This document shows, in pieces, positions 34,546 to 44,400 of a DNA stretch of 64,000 nucleotides (the stretch's first letter is position 1; every line of letters begins with the position of its first letter). The stretch covers positions 1,674,001-1,738,000 of the forward strand of contig NZ_CP025781.1 in NCBI RefSeq assembly GCF_004194535.1, given 5' to 3'. The position numbers were made by a program, and so were the translations under genes. The stretch comes from Iodobacter fluviatilis. GTDB lineage: Bacteria > Pseudomonadota > Gammaproteobacteria > Burkholderiales > Chitinibacteraceae. Under the pieces are notes generated by a model that was not told the DNA's origin, searched no databases, and saw only the letters and a list, made by a program, of their open reading frames with translations.

Positions 34546-37500
34546 TTAATTCGTTGCCAGAGCCAATTTCAAAGCCTTGCGCGCCTTGCGCTTTACCGCC
34601 CAGCCATCTAAATAAGCGTACAAAATCGGGACTACAATCAGCGTCAACACGGTAGAGGAAATCACCCCGCCGATAATTGAACGGCCCATTGCAGCCTGTG
34701 TTTCTCCGCCTTCGCCTAGGCCAATCGCCATCGGCAACATGCCAAAAATCATCGCTGCGGTAGTCATTAAAATAGGGCGTAAACGCACTTGGCCAGCTTC
34801 TAGCAGCGCCTCTTTGGCCGACTGCCCCGCCCGCTTGGCGCTATTGGCAAAATCAACCAGTAAAATCGCATTTTTAACCGCAAGCCCCAGCAGCATCATA
34901 AAACCGATCATAGAGAATAAATTGATCGTGGTACCGGTTAAAAACAGCGCCAGTAACGCCCCCGTTAGCGAGAACGGCAGTGAGGCCATAATCGCCAAAG
35001 GCTGTAAAAAGCTGCCAAATTGTGAGGCCAGCACAAAGTAAATAAAGATCACCGCTAAGCCAATCGCACCAAGGAAAGCCGCAAAGGCTTCCTGCATCTC
35101 GGCCTGCTGGCCGCCTGCTCCAAAGTGATAGCCTGGTGGCAGCTCGGTTTTATCCAATAACGCCTGCACTTCATTGCTCACCGTGCCGCTTGGCCGGCCT
35201 TGCACATTGGCATATAGCGAAACACGGCGCTGCATATCTAGGCGCTTAAGCTGCTGTGAGCTACTGCTGTTTTCTAGCGTTGCCACCTGGCGCAAAGACA
35301 CTCTGAGTGGAGAGCCATCGCTATTGGTTTTAGAGCTAGTTAGGTAAAGATCGCCAAGATCACTAGCGGTACGGCGATCGCTTTCTGCCAGCTGCACCAC
35401 CACATCGTAATTCTGCCCATCGCTAGCTAGCCAGTGGCTAATTGTTTCACCTGAGATGAGTGCGCGTAATGCACTGCCAATTTGCGCGTTATTTAGGCCT
35501 AAATCGCTAGCAGCCTCATTATCAATTTTAATCGCCAGCGTTGGAGTAAAGGCTTTTTCACTGCTTTCTAAATCCACCACGCCAGGAATTTTGGCGATTT
35601 TTTTCATTAAATCGCTGGTAATTTGCGTCAGCTGGCTAGGGTCTGGGCCAAATACGGTGATAAAAATCGGCTTCCAACCGCCTACCGATAGCTCCACCCC
35701 AGCCACACGGCCAACCACCTTGCGGATTTCTTTTTCGATATCGTTCTGCGAGCGGCGTTGTTTGCGATCAACCAGCTTCAGGGTGATTTCTGCCATATTT
35801 TTGCTGTTTTGTACGCCAACGGCCGATTGAATGGAGCGCACTTCTTTAAATGACTTTAAAGCCGTTTCAATCTGCTTCGTTTTGGCGTCGGTGTAATTCA
35901 GGCTGGAACCAATTGGGGTGTTGAGTTGCAACCTAAGCACGCCATTATCAACTTTAGGCTCAAACTCTGTACCAATAAATGGCAGTAAGAATAGGCTGGC
36001 AATAAAGGCCGCCATTGCACCGGCCAGCACAGTTTTTCTTTTAACTAAAGACCACGCTAGAAAGCGGCCATAGATATGGTGCAGCTTTTCAATTTGGCGC
36101 TCAAATGCCGCCATAAACCGGCCCATACGCGGCCAATTTTTCAAGCGATCGCCTTCTGGATCGTGCCAAAGCGAAGACAACATCGGGTCTAAGGTAAAGC
36201 TAACGAACAAGGAAACCAGCACTGCAACGGTTACGGTAATCCCAAACTGAAAGAAAAACTGCCCGATTATGCCGTGCATAAACGCCACCGGCACAAACAC
36301 CGCCACAATGGCAAAGGTAGTCGCCATAACCGCTAGGCCAATTTCCTCTGTCCCCTCATGTGCGGCCTGCACATGGTTTTTACCCATGCCCAGATGGCGA
36401 ACAATGTTTTCCCGCACCACAATCGCGTCATCAATCAACAAGCCAATCGACAGACTCAAGGCCATCAGCGTCAGCATATTCAAAGAAAAACCGCAGGCGT
36501 GTACCACAATAAACGTCGCAATCACGGAGATCGGTAGGGTTAAGGCGGTAATCACCGTGCTGCGCCATGAGTGCAAAAACATAAACACAATCAGCGTAGT
36601 CAGTATCCCGCCTTCTAAGATGGTGACTTTTGTGTCACTTAAAGCGCGCTTAATATCGTCAGAATTGGCCTGAACCACGGTTAGTTCTGCGCCAGCAGGC
36701 AGGCTGGCTTTCATCTTTTCAACCGCAGATTTAACCCCTTCACCCAGCTCTACAATATTCGCCCCTTGAATTGGGAAAACATCCAAGCTGATCACGCTCT
36801 GCCCATCAAGGCGAGAAATTGAGGTATTTTCCTGCTCGCCATCGACCACATCAGCGACCTGCTCAAGGTAAATCGGCGTATTGGCTTGACGAGCGATAAT
36901 GATTTTACCAAATTGCTTAGGGTCTTTAATTTTGCCTTCTAGGCGCACAAGCTGCTCGTTATTGCCATTCACAATACGGCCTGCTGGCACATCCTGATTA
37001 GCCTCGCGCACGGCGTTCATCACCTGATCGACACCCAAGCCGTAGCTATTTAGCGCATCGCGGCGCAGCCGCAGCTGAATCTGCCGATTAACCAAACCAT
37101 TGCTATTAATGCTGCCCACGCCTGGTGCTGTGCGTAAGCGTTTTATCACCATCTGCTCAGACAACATACTTAGCTCGCGCAGGCTAAGCGTGCCTGAGCG
37201 TAAGGCAAGCTGCATCACCGGCTCGCTTTCACCGCTAATATCTGCCTTTAAGACCAAAGGATCTTTAGCTTCCTTAGGGAAATTTGGCTTAATCAGCGCC
37301 ACTTTATCGCGAATTTCTTGCAGACCACCGGCCGAGTTCGCACCCATGCGGAACTCCACACTCATAAAGGCCGAGCCTTCACGCGCCGTGGCCCAGATGT
37401 GCTTCACCCCATTCACGGTATTGATTTGCTCTTCTAGCGGTTTAATTAAATCGTTTTCAATCGCCTCTGGGGATGCACCAGGGTAGCTAAGCTGAATAAA

Positions 37501-37635
37501 CACTTGCGGGCTAGCCACGGGGGGCATGCGCTCTACCGGCAGCAAGCCGTAAGAAGCCATGCCTAACACCAGCAGCGCCAATATGACCATCGTCGCAAAA
37601 ACCGGATGTTTAATACTAACCTTGGTTATCCACAT
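34546..37635 (-). CDS. RND multidrug efflux pump (HAE1 family)
   Basis: A 1029-residue inner-membrane transporter. The start is chosen at MWITKVSIKHPVFATM, the family N-terminus; 24 codons upstream are open. TM1 is at 10-30. TM4 carries the proton-relay Asp pair in SIGLLIDDAIVVRENIVRH. The docking and porter domains and the second-half GFMMLLGLAVKNAILLVDFAN are complete. It should export drugs or other small molecules through a trimeric complex with the adaptor. The outer channel must be encoded elsewhere. No TetR or MarR regulator is adjacent. Confidence 0.92.
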   Translation of the reverse strand: MWITKVSIKHPVFATMVILALLVLGMASYGLLPVERMPPVASPQVFIQLSYPGASPEAIENDLIKPLEEQINTVNGVKHIWATAREGSAFMSVEFRMGANSAGGLQEIRDKVALIKPNFPKEAKDPLVLKADISGESEPVMQLALRSGTLSLRELSMLSEQMVIKRLRTAPGVGSINSNGLVNRQIQLRLRRDALNSYGLGVDQVMNAVREANQDVPAGRIVNGNNEQLVRLEGKIKDPKQFGKIIIARQANTPIYLEQVADVVDGEQENTSISRLDGQSVISLDVFPIQGANIVELGEGVKSAVEKMKASLPAGAELTVVQANSDDIKRALSDTKVTILEGGILTTLIVFMFLHSWRSTVITALTLPISVIATFIVVHACGFSLNMLTLMALSLSIGLLIDDAIVVRENIVRHLGMGKNHVQAAHEGTEEIGLAVMATTFAIVAVFVPVAFMHGIIGQFFFQFGITVTVAVLVSLFVSFTLDPMLSSLWHDPEGDRLKNWPRMGRFMAAFERQIEKLHHIYGRFLAWSLVKRKTVLAGAMAAFIASLFLLPFIGTEFEPKVDNGVLRLQLNTPIGSSLNYTDAKTKQIETALKSFKEVRSIQSAVGVQNSKNMAEITLKLVDRKQRRSQNDIEKEIRKVVGRVAGVELSVGGWKPIFITVFGPDPSQLTQITSDLMKKIAKIPGVVDLESSEKAFTPTLAIKIDNEAASDLGLNNAQIGSALRALISGETISHWLASDGQNYDVVVQLAESDRRTASDLGDLYLTSSKTNSDGSPLRVSLRQVATLENSSSSQQLKRLDMQRRVSLYANVQGRPSGTVSNEVQALLDKTELPPGYHFGAGGQQAEMQEAFAAFLGAIGLAVIFIYFVLASQFGSFLQPLAIMASLPFSLTGALLALFLTGTTINLFSMIGFMMLLGLAVKNAILLVDFANSAKRAGQSAKEALLEAGQVRLRPILMTTAAMIFGMLPMAIGLGEGGETQAAMGRSIIGGVISSTVLTLIVVPILYAYLDGWAVKRKARKALKLALATN

Positions 37636-37910
37636 GCAGAGGCTTCTTTCAAAAGAGGTTAAATTAGCACGCCAAGATAATGCCACAGCTTGGCACGCCA
37701 TCCGCATATTCTTCTTTATTTTGATGTCATGAGACTTATAAAAATTGTATTAATTTTGTACTACATCAAGGTGCCTACTCTAAACACAGTGCATGCTAGG
37801 AGCACAGCGTGATGCTTATTGCCCAATAGCGCTGGGCAAAATCCCCAGCCCAGTACTTGAATCCAAACCTGCCTTGCGGTATACCAATCCCTCGAATGCA
37901 CGAGGTGAAT

Positions 37911-38627
37911 ATGCCTAGATTTTTCCTTGATATGCCACTGGCCACTGGCCTTGGCTTCAACTTGCCTGAAAATGTTGCTCGCCATGTACAGGTACTGCGC
38001 TTGCAGCCAGATAACGCAATCACCTTGTTTAACAGCCAAGGTGGAGAATACGCGGGCCGCATCACCGAAATGGGCAAACGCCATGTAGCCATAGAAGTGC
38101 TGGCATGGGATGAGCAAGACAGAGAATCGCCACTGGATCTCACGCTGATTCAAGCGGTATCAGCTAGCGATCGTATGGATTACACCATCCAAAAAGCCAG
38201 CGAGCTGGGGGTTAGCCGTATTCAGCCGGTGATCTCCGAGTATTGCCAGCAGCGCCTTAGTGGTGAGCGCGCCGAAAAACGCCTCGCCCATTGGCAGGCG
38301 ATTGCCGTATCCGCCGCCGAGCAATGTGGCCGCACCCGTGTCCCTACAATCTTGCCAATCATTAAGTTTGAGCAAGCCTTAGCGCAAGATGCAGCACTAA
38401 AATTGTTGCTCTCCCCCATTGGTGCCATCAGACAAAATGAATTACCTTTGACCGCCAGCAGTGCCGCCGTACTCATTGGCCCCGAGGGTGGATTTTCTGC
38501 AGCGGAGGAAACACTGGCCGTTGCCGCTGGCTACACCCCGCTAATCCTTGGCCCTAGAATTTTTCGCACCGAAACGGTAGCGCCGGTGATTGCTGCGCTG
38601 CTGCAGAGCAAATACGGAGACTTGTAA
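37911..38627 (+). CDS. rsmE: 16S rRNA m3U1498 methyltransferase RsmE
   Basis: A 238-residue SPOUT-class methyltransferase. The start follows GAGGTGA closely; 18 upstream codons are open but unlike the family. The N-terminal PUA-like part (PRFFLDMPL, then HVQVLRLQPDNAI) precedes the knot domain. ASDRMDYTIQKASELGV and EQCGRTRVP are family marks. The knot at the C-terminus has IGPEGGFSAAEE and LGPRIFRTETVAP. All SAM-binding motifs are intact. Confidence 0.92.
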   Translation: MPRFFLDMPLATGLGFNLPENVARHVQVLRLQPDNAITLFNSQGGEYAGRITEMGKRHVAIEVLAWDEQDRESPLDLTLIQAVSASDRMDYTIQKASELGVSRIQPVISEYCQQRLSGERAEKRLAHWQAIAVSAAEQCGRTRVPTILPIIKFEQALAQDAALKLLLSPIGAIRQNELPLTASSAAVLIGPEGGFSAAEETLAVAAGYTPLILGPRIFRTETVAPVIAALLQSKYGDL

Positions 38628-38754
38628 GCCTTCATCCTAAGGGCGCTTGCAGTTAACTAAGATCACTGTAACCAAATCCAGCACTCACTGACACAGCGCT
38701 GCGATAAGGTGACAAACAAAGTAGCTGAAATGCAAAAAAATGCTGCTGAAATGC

Positions 38755-38795
38755 AAGCACCGCTTTGAGGAGCCGAGCGTAAACAAGCGGTGCTT
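38755..38795 (+). terminator. Inverted repeat downstream of rsmE (possible terminator)
   Basis: AAGCACCGCTT (38755-38765) pairs with AAGCGGTGCTT (38785-38795), 11 bp with a 19-nt loop. There is no strong U-run. It overlaps the end of a short degenerate frame. It may end rsmE transcription. Confidence 0.4.
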
Positions 38796-38907
38796 AAACT
38801 TGCTTTATCTTCATCTATACGCGGCAATTTTAAACAACGGCAGGTAGCAACTTATGCCCCTGACTACAGCGTATAATTCGCCCCCTCTCCAGCATTAACC
38901 TTCAGGC

Positions 38908-40656
38908 ATGCTCATGAAATCGACGAGTAATCGAGCACTTTATCTGCGTATTCTGGGCGAAATTCGCCCGCACATTAAAGTGGTCTCCATTTCTATCCTC
39001 TGCCTATCGGTAGCGGCGGCGGTGGATGCGGGCTTAACCCTTTTACTGAAGCCTTTAGTTGACCAAAATTTACAAACATCGGCCTTAGCGCGCAGCATGG
39101 CTTGGATATTACCCGCTCAAATTCTAGGGTTAGCGCTGCTGCGCTTGATTTCCAACTTCGGCAATGAATACACCACCGCATGGGTTTCATCCAAAGTGAT
39201 GCACGATTTACGCGGAAAAATGTTTGGCCGCATGCTTAGCCTACCGGTGAAATACTTTGACCAAACCTCGGTGGGTGTCTTGCTTTCCCGAGTCACATTC
39301 GATGTGAATCAAATTATGGATGCGGGCACTAAAGTGCTCACTGTGCTCATCAAAGACTCGCTACTCTTGGTGTTTTTACTGGCATCCATGCTGTATTTAG
39401 ATTGGCAACTTACCCTGCTTTGCCTGATCTTGCTGCCAGGCGTGGCGATCAGTATCAGCGTGGTCGGCAAGCGCCAGCGCAGGCTTTCGCGTGAAACTCA
39501 GGCAGCCATGGGGAAAATGACGCAAATTTTAGATGAAAGCTTATCCGGCCAACGTATTATCAAAATATTTGGCGGTTTTTCTTACGAGACTAATCGCTTC
39601 GCTAGCACTAATAATAATGTGCGCCGCCTATCAATTAAGCAGGCCATTACCTCCAGTATGAATTCTGGCTTAATCATGCTTTTGATTGGGATTACGCTAG
39701 CGGTGATTATTTATTACGCCAGCTTGCGTGCCCAAGATGGGGCACTGACCGCAGGCGCGTTTGTGGCCTTTATGGTGCAGATGATGGCCTTGCAACAACC
39801 CATCAAAAACCTGACCAAAATTAACGAGAGCCTACATAAGGGCTTAGCGGCAGCTGAATCGGTCTTTGCCATCTTAGATGAGCCCATCGAAAGGAATCAG
39901 GGTCAGCTTCAAAGCCAACGAGTGCAAGGCTCCATTACGCTACAAGATATTTACTTTGCCTATGCCGATGAAGGTAAACCCGCGCTAGATGGCATTAATT
40001 TAGATATTAAGCCTGGCGAAACCATTGCCCTAGTCGGCAGCTCCGGCAGTGGCAAAACCACGCTGGCCAATCTACTACCCCGTTTTTATGATGTAAGTAG
40101 CGGCCAAATATTAATCGATGATCAGCCCTTGGCTGAATATCAGCTGGGTAATCTGCGTCAGCAAATTGCCCTTGTTTCGCAAGATGTGATTCTATTTAAT
40201 GATAGTGTGACTGCGAATATTGCTTACGGTAATGACGTTGATATGGAGCGGGTTCGTCAGGCAGCCGAAGCCGCCCATGCGCTGGAGTTTATCGATGCCA
40301 TGCCTGACGGCTTAAACACTCTACTGGGTGAAAACGGCATGCGCCTATCCGGCGGCCAGCGCCAGCGCTTAGCCATTGCCCGCGCGATTTATAAAGACGC
40401 GCCAATTTTGATTTTGGATGAGGCAACCAGCGCGCTGGATACCGAATCAGAACGCAAAGTACAAGACGCGCTAGAAAACCTAATGCAAGGCCGCACCACC
40501 CTAGTGATTGCCCACCGCCTATCTACTATCGAAAATGCCAGCCGTATCGTAGTGATGCAGCATGGGAAAATCGTTGAAAGCGGCAACCATCTTGAACTAA
40601 TGGCCAAAAATGGCATGTATAGCCGTATGCACGCCGCGCAATTTGCCAACAGTTAA
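38908..40656 (+). CDS. msbA: Lipid A export ABC transporter MsbA
   Basis: A 582-residue half-transporter, the same length as E. coli MsbA. Six membrane helices fill residues 20-310. The ATPase domain has Walker A GSSGSGKTT near 373-381, signature LSGGQRQRLAIARA and Walker B ILILDEATSALDT, with the His switch in IAHRLS. It flips lipid A-core across the inner membrane. An ATG two codons downstream (38914) is an equally good start. It stands alone; the usual lpxK neighbour is not here. Confidence 0.9.
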   Translation: MLMKSTSNRALYLRILGEIRPHIKVVSISILCLSVAAAVDAGLTLLLKPLVDQNLQTSALARSMAWILPAQILGLALLRLISNFGNEYTTAWVSSKVMHDLRGKMFGRMLSLPVKYFDQTSVGVLLSRVTFDVNQIMDAGTKVLTVLIKDSLLLVFLLASMLYLDWQLTLLCLILLPGVAISISVVGKRQRRLSRETQAAMGKMTQILDESLSGQRIIKIFGGFSYETNRFASTNNNVRRLSIKQAITSSMNSGLIMLLIGITLAVIIYYASLRAQDGALTAGAFVAFMVQMMALQQPIKNLTKINESLHKGLAAAESVFAILDEPIERNQGQLQSQRVQGSITLQDIYFAYADEGKPALDGINLDIKPGETIALVGSSGSGKTTLANLLPRFYDVSSGQILIDDQPLAEYQLGNLRQQIALVSQDVILFNDSVTANIAYGNDVDMERVRQAAEAAHALEFIDAMPDGLNTLLGENGMRLSGGQRQRLAIARAIYKDAPILILDEATSALDTESERKVQDALENLMQGRTTLVIAHRLSTIENASRIVVMQHGKIVESGNHLELMAKNGMYSRMHAAQFANS

Positions 40657-40670
40657 CGGCACTTATGCAA

Positions 40671-40700
40671 AAAAACCGCTGAGAGGCAAGCCTCTCAGCG
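40671..40700. terminator. Hairpin downstream of msbA
   Basis: An 11-bp perfect stem (40677-40687 with 40690-40700) is preceded by AAAAAAA on the plus strand. It is therefore a typical U-tailed terminator only for minus-strand transcription. msbA is on the plus strand, so it may act as a weak or bidirectional stop. Confidence 0.6.
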
Positions 40701-40939
40701 TATCAAATGTAATTGCGAATGCCACGGCACATGCACCGCAGAACGCAAAATGGCTTAGAGAACATGACAAATAAATTTACTTATTAACATTTACTCATGT
40801 TTGGTAAAAATATAAGTAAATTTGCTTTAAAAACAGTGTTGATTCCATGCAAACTACGCAAAGAAAGCTCGAAAGCAATCGAAACTCTCCCTAATTGCCA
40901 TTTTTTCGGTAACATTCATTCTTTACTCGGGGGAAACCC

Positions 40940-41428
40940 ATGATTCAAGTCGGCGTTGTAATGGGTAGCAATAGTGACTGGGAAGTCATGCAGCATGCCG
41001 CCAAGCAACTAAAAGCCTTTGGCGTGGCATTTGAATGCCGCGTTGTTTCTGCGCACCGCACCCCTGATCTCTTGTTTGAATACGCCGAAACTGCCGTGGC
41101 TCGCGGCTTGCAGTGCATTATTGCAGGCGCAGGTGGCGCAGCTCATCTGCCAGGAATGATTGCGGCTAAAACCACCATTCCGGTATTGGGAGTGCCCGTC
41201 CCTTCCAAATATCTACGCGGAGAAGACTCATTACTCTCCATCGTGCAAATGCCTAAAGGCATTCCAGTCGCCACCTTTGCCATTGGCGAAGCTGGCGCGG
41301 CCAACGCCGCTCTTTTTGCTATCTCGCTACTTGCCAATGCCTTGCCTGAGCTAGCGGCTAAGCTTATTGCATTCCGTGAGGAGCAAAAAGAAACTGTGCT
41401 GGCGATGGAACTGCCCGAAGTAGAATGA
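40940..41428 (+). CDS. purE: N5-carboxyaminoimidazole ribonucleotide mutase PurE
   Basis: A 162-residue class I PurE. The active-site motifs are [14 protein letters not shown] at the start, VVSAHRTPD near 35-43 and [18 protein letters not shown] near 70-87. It converts N5-CAIR to CAIR in purine synthesis. It uses the product of PurK, encoded two genes downstream. Its stop overlaps the start of a small membrane-protein gene (ATGA). Confidence 0.94.
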   Translation: MIQVGVVMGSNSDWEVMQHAAKQLKAFGVAFECRVVSAHRTPDLLFEYAETAVARGLQCIIAGAGGAAHLPGMIAAKTTIPVLGVPVPSKYLRGEDSLLSIVQMPKGIPVATFAIGEAGAANAALFAISLLANALPELAAKLIAFREEQKETVLAMELPEVE

Positions 41429-41685
41429 AACCCGCCAAAGAACTGCTGGCAGAGCTAGAAGAAAAAGGCTTTTTATTCAGCGTTTTTTATCGAGGGGCCC
41501 TCTGCTGGGGGCTTCCCTTCGGGCTGCTATTTTCTTTGGCAATTAGCTTTTTTGAAAGAAAATCCTATCTCACTGCCACGATACAAATTCTGCCATTAGC
41601 CCTTATTTTAGGTGCGGTCTTTGGCTGGGGGCTTTGGGGTGTTGCCCTGTTGCAGGGTGTAAAACGACGACAAGATAATGATTGA
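41425..41685 (+). CDS. Small two-helix membrane protein between purE and purK
   Basis: An 86-residue protein, not recognised. Residues 1-15 are charged ([14 protein letters not shown]), then two hydrophobic helices at about 24-43 and 52-76. The end is basic then acidic (KRRQDND). The ATGA overlap with purE implies coupled translation. It is separated from purK by a small hairpin (TAGGGTCACGG with CCGTGGCCTA). Homologues of this type may occur in related genomes, but the function is unknown. Confidence 0.7.
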   Translation: MKPAKELLAELEEKGFLFSVFYRGALCWGLPFGLLFSLAISFFERKSYLTATIQILPLALILGAVFGWGLWGVALLQGVKRRQDND

Positions 41686-41692
41686 TTTTGTA

Positions 41693-41717
41693 GGGTCACG
41701 GCATCCCGTGGCCTAAG
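41693..41717. repeat. Short hairpin before purK
   Basis: TAGGGTCACGG and CCGTGGCCTA pair around CATC. It resembles the GTAGGG-class hairpins seen elsewhere in this window and lies in the purE-purK operon spacer. Confidence 0.45.
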
Positions 41718-41771
41718 CAATTTATTTAGCCGCCCATGTCAGCTAAAGCCGACACAAGAAAGGATTTAAAA

Positions 41772-42911
41772 ATGGCCGTTAAGCCGATTCTCCCACCCGC
41801 CATGTTAGGCATCTTGGGTGGAGGCCAACTGGGCCGCATGTTTGCAATGGCCGCCAAGACCATGGGCTATGGTGTTACAGTGCTCGACCCAGATCCCAAC
41901 GCACCTGCTGCGGAGATAGCCGATGTACATCTCTGCAAACCCTACACCGATCAAGAAGCACTAGCAGCACTGGCCAAGCAATGTGTGGCCGTCACCACCG
42001 AATTTGAAAACGTCAACGCCGATAGCATGCGCTGGCTAGCTACTCAGGGCGTAAAAGTAAGCCCTTCTGGTGATTCAGTCGCCATCGCCCAAGACCGCAC
42101 TTGCGAGAAAAATTTTATCCGCGATGCGGGCCTCGCAACTGCACCGTTTCTGGTGATTAAAAACTCCGGCGATCTAGAACAAGACCTTAGCCCCTATCTA
42201 CCGGGCATTTTAAAAACCGCACGTAATGGTTACGACGGCAAGGGTCAAGTGCGGATCAAAAGCTTAGAAGAAGCCCGCTACGCCTTATCTGAGCTTAAGC
42301 ATCAGCCCTGCGTACTAGAAAAAATGCTGCCGCTGAAAGCTGAAGTATCAGTGATTGTGGCTCGTAGCGCCGCCAATGAAATCGCCTGTTTTCCACCAGC
42401 AGAAAATATTCATACCGATGGTATTTTGGATATCTCTATTGTTCCGGCCCGCATCAGCCCAGAAATCACCGAGCGCGCCCGTGCCATGGCGATTCAGCTA
42501 GCCGAAAAGCTCGATTATATCGGCGTGATTGCAGTAGAGTTTTTTGTGCTAGAAGACGATTCACTGGTCATCAACGAAATGGCGCCGCGCCCGCACAATA
42601 GCGGCCATTACACGCTAGACGCCACATTTAGTAGCCAGTTTGAGCAGCAAGTACGTACCATGTGTGGCCTTTACCCCGGCAAGCCTGATTTGCACACACC
42701 GGTAGTGATGGTCAATCTGCTCGGCGATGTTTGGCATAGCGATGGCAGCGAGCCGCATTGGGAAATCATGCTCACCGCCCCCAACACCAAGCTGCACCTC
42801 TACGGCAAAAAAGAAGCCCGCGCTGGCCGCAAAATGGGCCATTACAATGTGCTAGCCAGCAATGTAGATAGCGCTTTAGAGCAGGCTTTAGCACTAAAAG
42901 AAACGCTGTAA
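41772..42911 (+). CDS. purK: N5-carboxyaminoimidazole ribonucleotide synthase PurK
   Basis: A 379-residue ATP-grasp enzyme. The start is chosen because AAAGGA lies 8 nt before it; the ATG 12 codons upstream overlaps poor sequence. The N-terminal PurK motif is GILGGGQLGRMFAMAAKTMGY, the ATP-grasp part includes KTARNGYDGKGQ, and the C-terminal EMAPRPHNSGHYT is diagnostic. It makes N5-CAIR from AIR, bicarbonate and ATP for PurE. Confidence 0.94.
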   Translation: MAVKPILPPAMLGILGGGQLGRMFAMAAKTMGYGVTVLDPDPNAPAAEIADVHLCKPYTDQEALAALAKQCVAVTTEFENVNADSMRWLATQGVKVSPSGDSVAIAQDRTCEKNFIRDAGLATAPFLVIKNSGDLEQDLSPYLPGILKTARNGYDGKGQVRIKSLEEARYALSELKHQPCVLEKMLPLKAEVSVIVARSAANEIACFPPAENIHTDGILDISIVPARISPEITERARAMAIQLAEKLDYIGVIAVEFFVLEDDSLVINEMAPRPHNSGHYTLDATFSSQFEQQVRTMCGLYPGKPDLHTPVVMVNLLGDVWHSDGSEPHWEIMLTAPNTKLHLYGKKEARAGRKMGHYNVLASNVDSALEQALALKETL

Positions 42912-42942
42912 TTCAAGCAAAAACAAATCTGTACCTCCGCCT

Positions 42943-43000
42943 CGTAGGGCGGGTGAAACACCCGCGTATTTTATTGCTCGCCGGTTGCACCCGCCCTACG
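42943..43000. repeat. REP-like hairpin repeat upstream of tyrS
   Basis: CGTAGGGCGGGTG (42943-42955) and CACCCGCCCTACG (42988-43000) are perfect 13-bp inverted arms, with an inner GAAACACCCGCG piece. It lies between purK and tyrS. It may help end the purEK transcript, but no U-run follows. Confidence 0.75.
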
Positions 43001-43062
43001 AAGGCTGAGCAATCTTGAAATAGCAGCGTTTTACGATCTTGAGCAATCAATTGGAAAATATA

Positions 43063-44337
43063 ATGAGTGAAATGAATTTAATCAGCGATTTACAAGCACG
43101 TGGCCTGATCGCCCAACTGACTGATGGCGATGCGCTAGAAAAACGGCTGGCTGAGAAATCCATTACTCTTTATTGCGGCTTTGATCCGACGGCAGATAGC
43201 TTACACATCGGCAGCTTAGTGCCGATTCTGGTACTCAAACGCTTCCAAGAAGCAGGCCACAAACCGATTGCATTGGTTGGCGGTGCCACCGGCATGATAG
43301 GCGACCCTAGCTTTAAAGCCACCGAGCGCAAACTCAATACCCTCGATATTATCGATAGCTGGGTTGGCAAAATTCGTAAGCAAGTTGAGCCTTTCCTCAA
43401 TTTTGAAGGCAGCAACGCCGCCATTATGGCCAATAACCACGATTGGTTTGGCAAAATGGATGTGCTAACTTTCTTGCGCGATATCGGCAAGCACTTCTCT
43501 GTAAACGCCATGATCAAGAAAGAAGCGGTGCAACAACGAATTAACCGCGATGATTCTGGTATCTCGTTTACCGAATTCACCTACAGCCTGCTACAGGGGT
43601 ACGATTTTGTAGAGCTGAATAAGCAATATGGCTGCGAGCTGCAAATTGGCGGCTCCGATCAGTGGGGCAATATCACCGCCGGCACCGATCTAACACGCCG
43701 CATGAATCAGCAGCAGGTATTTGGCCTGACCATGCCACTGGTGACCAAATCGGACGGTACTAAATTCGGTAAAACCGAGAGCGGCACCATCTGGCTAGAT
43801 GCAAAAAAAACCTCACCGTATAAGTTCTACCAATTCTGGCTGACCACCGCTGATGCTGACGTGTATAAATTCTTACGCTACTTTACTTTCCTCACTAATA
43901 GCGAGATCAATGCCATTGAAGCAGCAGATATTGCCGCTGCGGGCAAGCCAGAAGGCCAGCGTATCTTAGCCGAGCAAGTGACCACGTTAGTGCACGGCGC
44001 AAACGCCGTCATTGCCGCACAGCGCATCAGCCAAAGCTTGTTCTCAGAGGATCAAAACTCGCTGACTGAAGACGATTTTGAACAGCTAGCACTCGATGGA
44101 CTGCCCCACGTTGAGATCAGTAGAGATCAGCCGGGTTTACTGGATGCACTGGTTGCAGGCGAATTAGCAACATCCAAAAGCCAAGCACGTGGCTTTATTG
44201 AAAGCGGCGCGGTGATTATCAATGGCGCAAAAATAAGCGACGTAGCTTACAGCCTAAGTGAGGCCGATCGCCGCTATGGCAGCTACACCCTGCTGCGCCG
44301 AGGTAAGAAAAATCATTGCTTGGTGATTTGGAAATAA
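43063..44337 (+). CDS. tyrS: Tyrosyl-tRNA synthetase
   Basis: A 424-residue class I synthetase, the same length as E. coli TyrS. The start at 43063 follows TTGGAAA; eight more codons upstream are open. HIGH-like motif: LHIGS near residue 47. KMSKS-like motif: KFGKT near residue 234. The tyrosine pocket includes [28 protein letters not shown]. The C-terminal S4 domain is at 360-424 ([21 protein letters not shown]). Monocistronic, with a clear terminator. Confidence 0.95.
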   Translation: MSEMNLISDLQARGLIAQLTDGDALEKRLAEKSITLYCGFDPTADSLHIGSLVPILVLKRFQEAGHKPIALVGGATGMIGDPSFKATERKLNTLDIIDSWVGKIRKQVEPFLNFEGSNAAIMANNHDWFGKMDVLTFLRDIGKHFSVNAMIKKEAVQQRINRDDSGISFTEFTYSLLQGYDFVELNKQYGCELQIGGSDQWGNITAGTDLTRRMNQQQVFGLTMPLVTKSDGTKFGKTESGTIWLDAKKTSPYKFYQFWLTTADADVYKFLRYFTFLTNSEINAIEAADIAAAGKPEGQRILAEQVTTLVHGANAVIAAQRISQSLFSEDQNSLTEDDFEQLALDGLPHVEISRDQPGLLDALVAGELATSKSQARGFIESGAVIINGAKISDVAYSLSEADRRYGSYTLLRRGKKNHCLVIWK

Positions 44338-44349
44338 AATAATCTAGGC

Positions 44350-44389
44350 AATAAAAAAAACCACGGTGATAGGCCGTGGTTTTTTTATT
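44350..44389. terminator. Terminator between tyrS and pssA (bidirectional)
   Basis: A 16-bp A/T-tailed stem with a CCACGG/CCGTGG core and a 7-nt loop. It has a T-run on the plus strand for tyrS and an A-run that serves the opposite direction. Confidence 0.93.
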
Positions 44390-44400
44390 GTTACTCAAAA

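Noticed and set aside
36269-36673. Long plus-strand frames opposite the RND pump
   Set aside because: These are shadows of the pump gene on the other strand, with amino-acid content typical of antisense frames.
40820-40939. Possible PurR operator before purE
   Set aside because: ACGCAAAG is present at about 40855, but the palindromic half needed for a PUR box is missing.
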